From assembly GCA_013285915.1 (NCBI GenBank), contig JABDGS010000015.1, forward strand, positions 164-50,115: a stretch of DNA of 49,952 nt, in the 5' to 3' direction. The position numbers and the translations under genes are program-made. The notes beneath the pieces were generated by a model. The model did not search any database. It was given only the letters and a program-made list of their open reading frames with translations, and was not told the DNA's origin. Positions 49,627 to 49,952 of this stretch are shown one piece after another (positions within the stretch are counted from its first letter, which is position 1; the number at the start of each line of letters is the position of its first letter). The DNA is from Bacteroidota bacterium (lineage in GTDB: Bacteria > Bacteroidota > Bacteroidia > Chitinophagales > Chitinophagaceae).

Positions 49627-49952
49627 ATGTCGGTTATCAGGTTACCGCTGTTGTATGTAGGTTCCAAAGGTGAAAAGACCCTTTATACATTATTTGCCAG
49701 CGGCACTAACCTATCCTGTATTGGCATTAAACATCTTGAAAACCTTGAAATACCAGTTAACCTCGGCATAACAAAGAGTGTTTCAACACTGATTGAAGCG
49801 CATTATATAGAAGTAAAATACAGGGTAACTTTAGACTTTTATGTTAATGATGTGCTGTTAAGCGATGAGTTTTTGGTTGTGCCAAGCCTAAAAGAAGAAG
49901 CTATCATAGGCGCCGCAACTCTTCAAAAATGGCGTATAAAGCTCAATTTTAA
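49627..49952 (+). CDS. Retropepsin-like aspartyl protease-fold protein, 3' end outside the window
   Basis: First 108 codons of a gene cut by the window edge, starting at the second of two close ATG codons (the one at 49622 is out of frame and stops soon). The chain looks like a retropepsin/gag-pol-like fold: after the N-terminal strand MSVIRLPLLYVGSKGEKTLY comes TLFASGTNLSCIG (22-33), where the family has the catalytic DTGA or DSGA loop, and near the end DEFLVVPSLKEEAIIGAATLQKW (about 82-104) matches the usual EAILGMDFL segment. The catalytic Asp position reads Ala24. It is thus probably inactive as a protease, or the alignment is off by one loop. Preceded by a TAAATTTG -7 box. Confidence 0.65.
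   Translation, partial: MSVIRLPLLYVGSKGEKTLYTLFASGTNLSCIGIKHLENLEIPVNLGITKSVSTLIEAHYIEVKYRVTLDFYVNDVLLSDEFLVVPSLKEEAIIGAATLQKWRIKLNF

Overview
The window comes from a member of the Bacteroidota, most likely a chitinophagaceae-like environmental genus. The evidence is: two secreted proteins with type IX secretion (T9SS) C-terminal sorting domains (types A and B), promoters with the Bacteroidota -7 box TAnnTTTG, a GxxExxY protein, the futalosine menaquinone enzyme MqnA, and moderate GC with many TTG/GTG-like false starts close to -7 boxes. No rRNA, tRNA, CRISPR array, transposase, phage gene or SusC/SusD pair was seen.

Layout. 1-4.7 kb (+): a GxxExxY protein, two GNAT acetyltransferases, a GabT-like class III aminotransferase and a YtcJ-like amidohydrolase. 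4.7-11.9 kb (-): one giant (about 2,400 aa) secreted adhesin-like protein with a roughly 500-residue internal duplication, PKD/Ig-like modules and a T9SS type B sorting domain. 11.9-14.2 kb: mqnA and purB, divergent. 14.2-28.1 kb: a plant-polysaccharide block. It holds a GH20-like protein (+), then on the minus strand GH78 and GH106 alpha-L-rhamnosidases, the rhamnose transporter RhaT, the mutarotase RhaM, a fused alpha/beta-hydrolase plus SGNH esterase, a PD40 protein and a hydrolase-fold protein lacking its nucleophile. A MarR-GNAT fusion and a GntR-type regulator with a sugar-sensor-like domain (28.5 kb) sit at its edge. Together these would strip and esterase-trim rhamnose-rich pectin outside or in the periplasm, import L-rhamnose, and equilibrate its anomers. 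rhaBAD-type catabolic genes are not in the window. A GH53 endo-galactanase at 48.5 kb fits the same diet (rhamnogalacturonan I side chains).

29.6-49.9 kb is mostly housekeeping: a thioredoxin-like protein, malate dehydrogenase, GT9 glycosyltransferase, two tandem PD40 proteins, photolyase, class IV aminotransferase, a BlaI/BlaR1-like pair with a clear double operator, a frameshifted outer-membrane-barrel-like gene, Nif3-like and zinc-ribbon coiled-coil proteins, a TPR lipo/secreted protein, RecN, a T9SS type A beta-propeller protein, GH53, and the start of a retropepsin-like gene whose catalytic Asp is replaced.

The most unusual signal is between genes. At least ten intergenic regions carry degenerate tandem arrays locked to a 7-bp (sometimes 8- or 9-bp) register. 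Each locus uses its own word family (for example CGTGAAT, NNAAACT, TACGAAG, GTCCGGAA). Several form inverted pairs around the gap between genes, several touch a stop or start codon exactly, one fills what looks like the whole 5' leader of the zinc-ribbon gene, and one lies inside the GT9 coding sequence.
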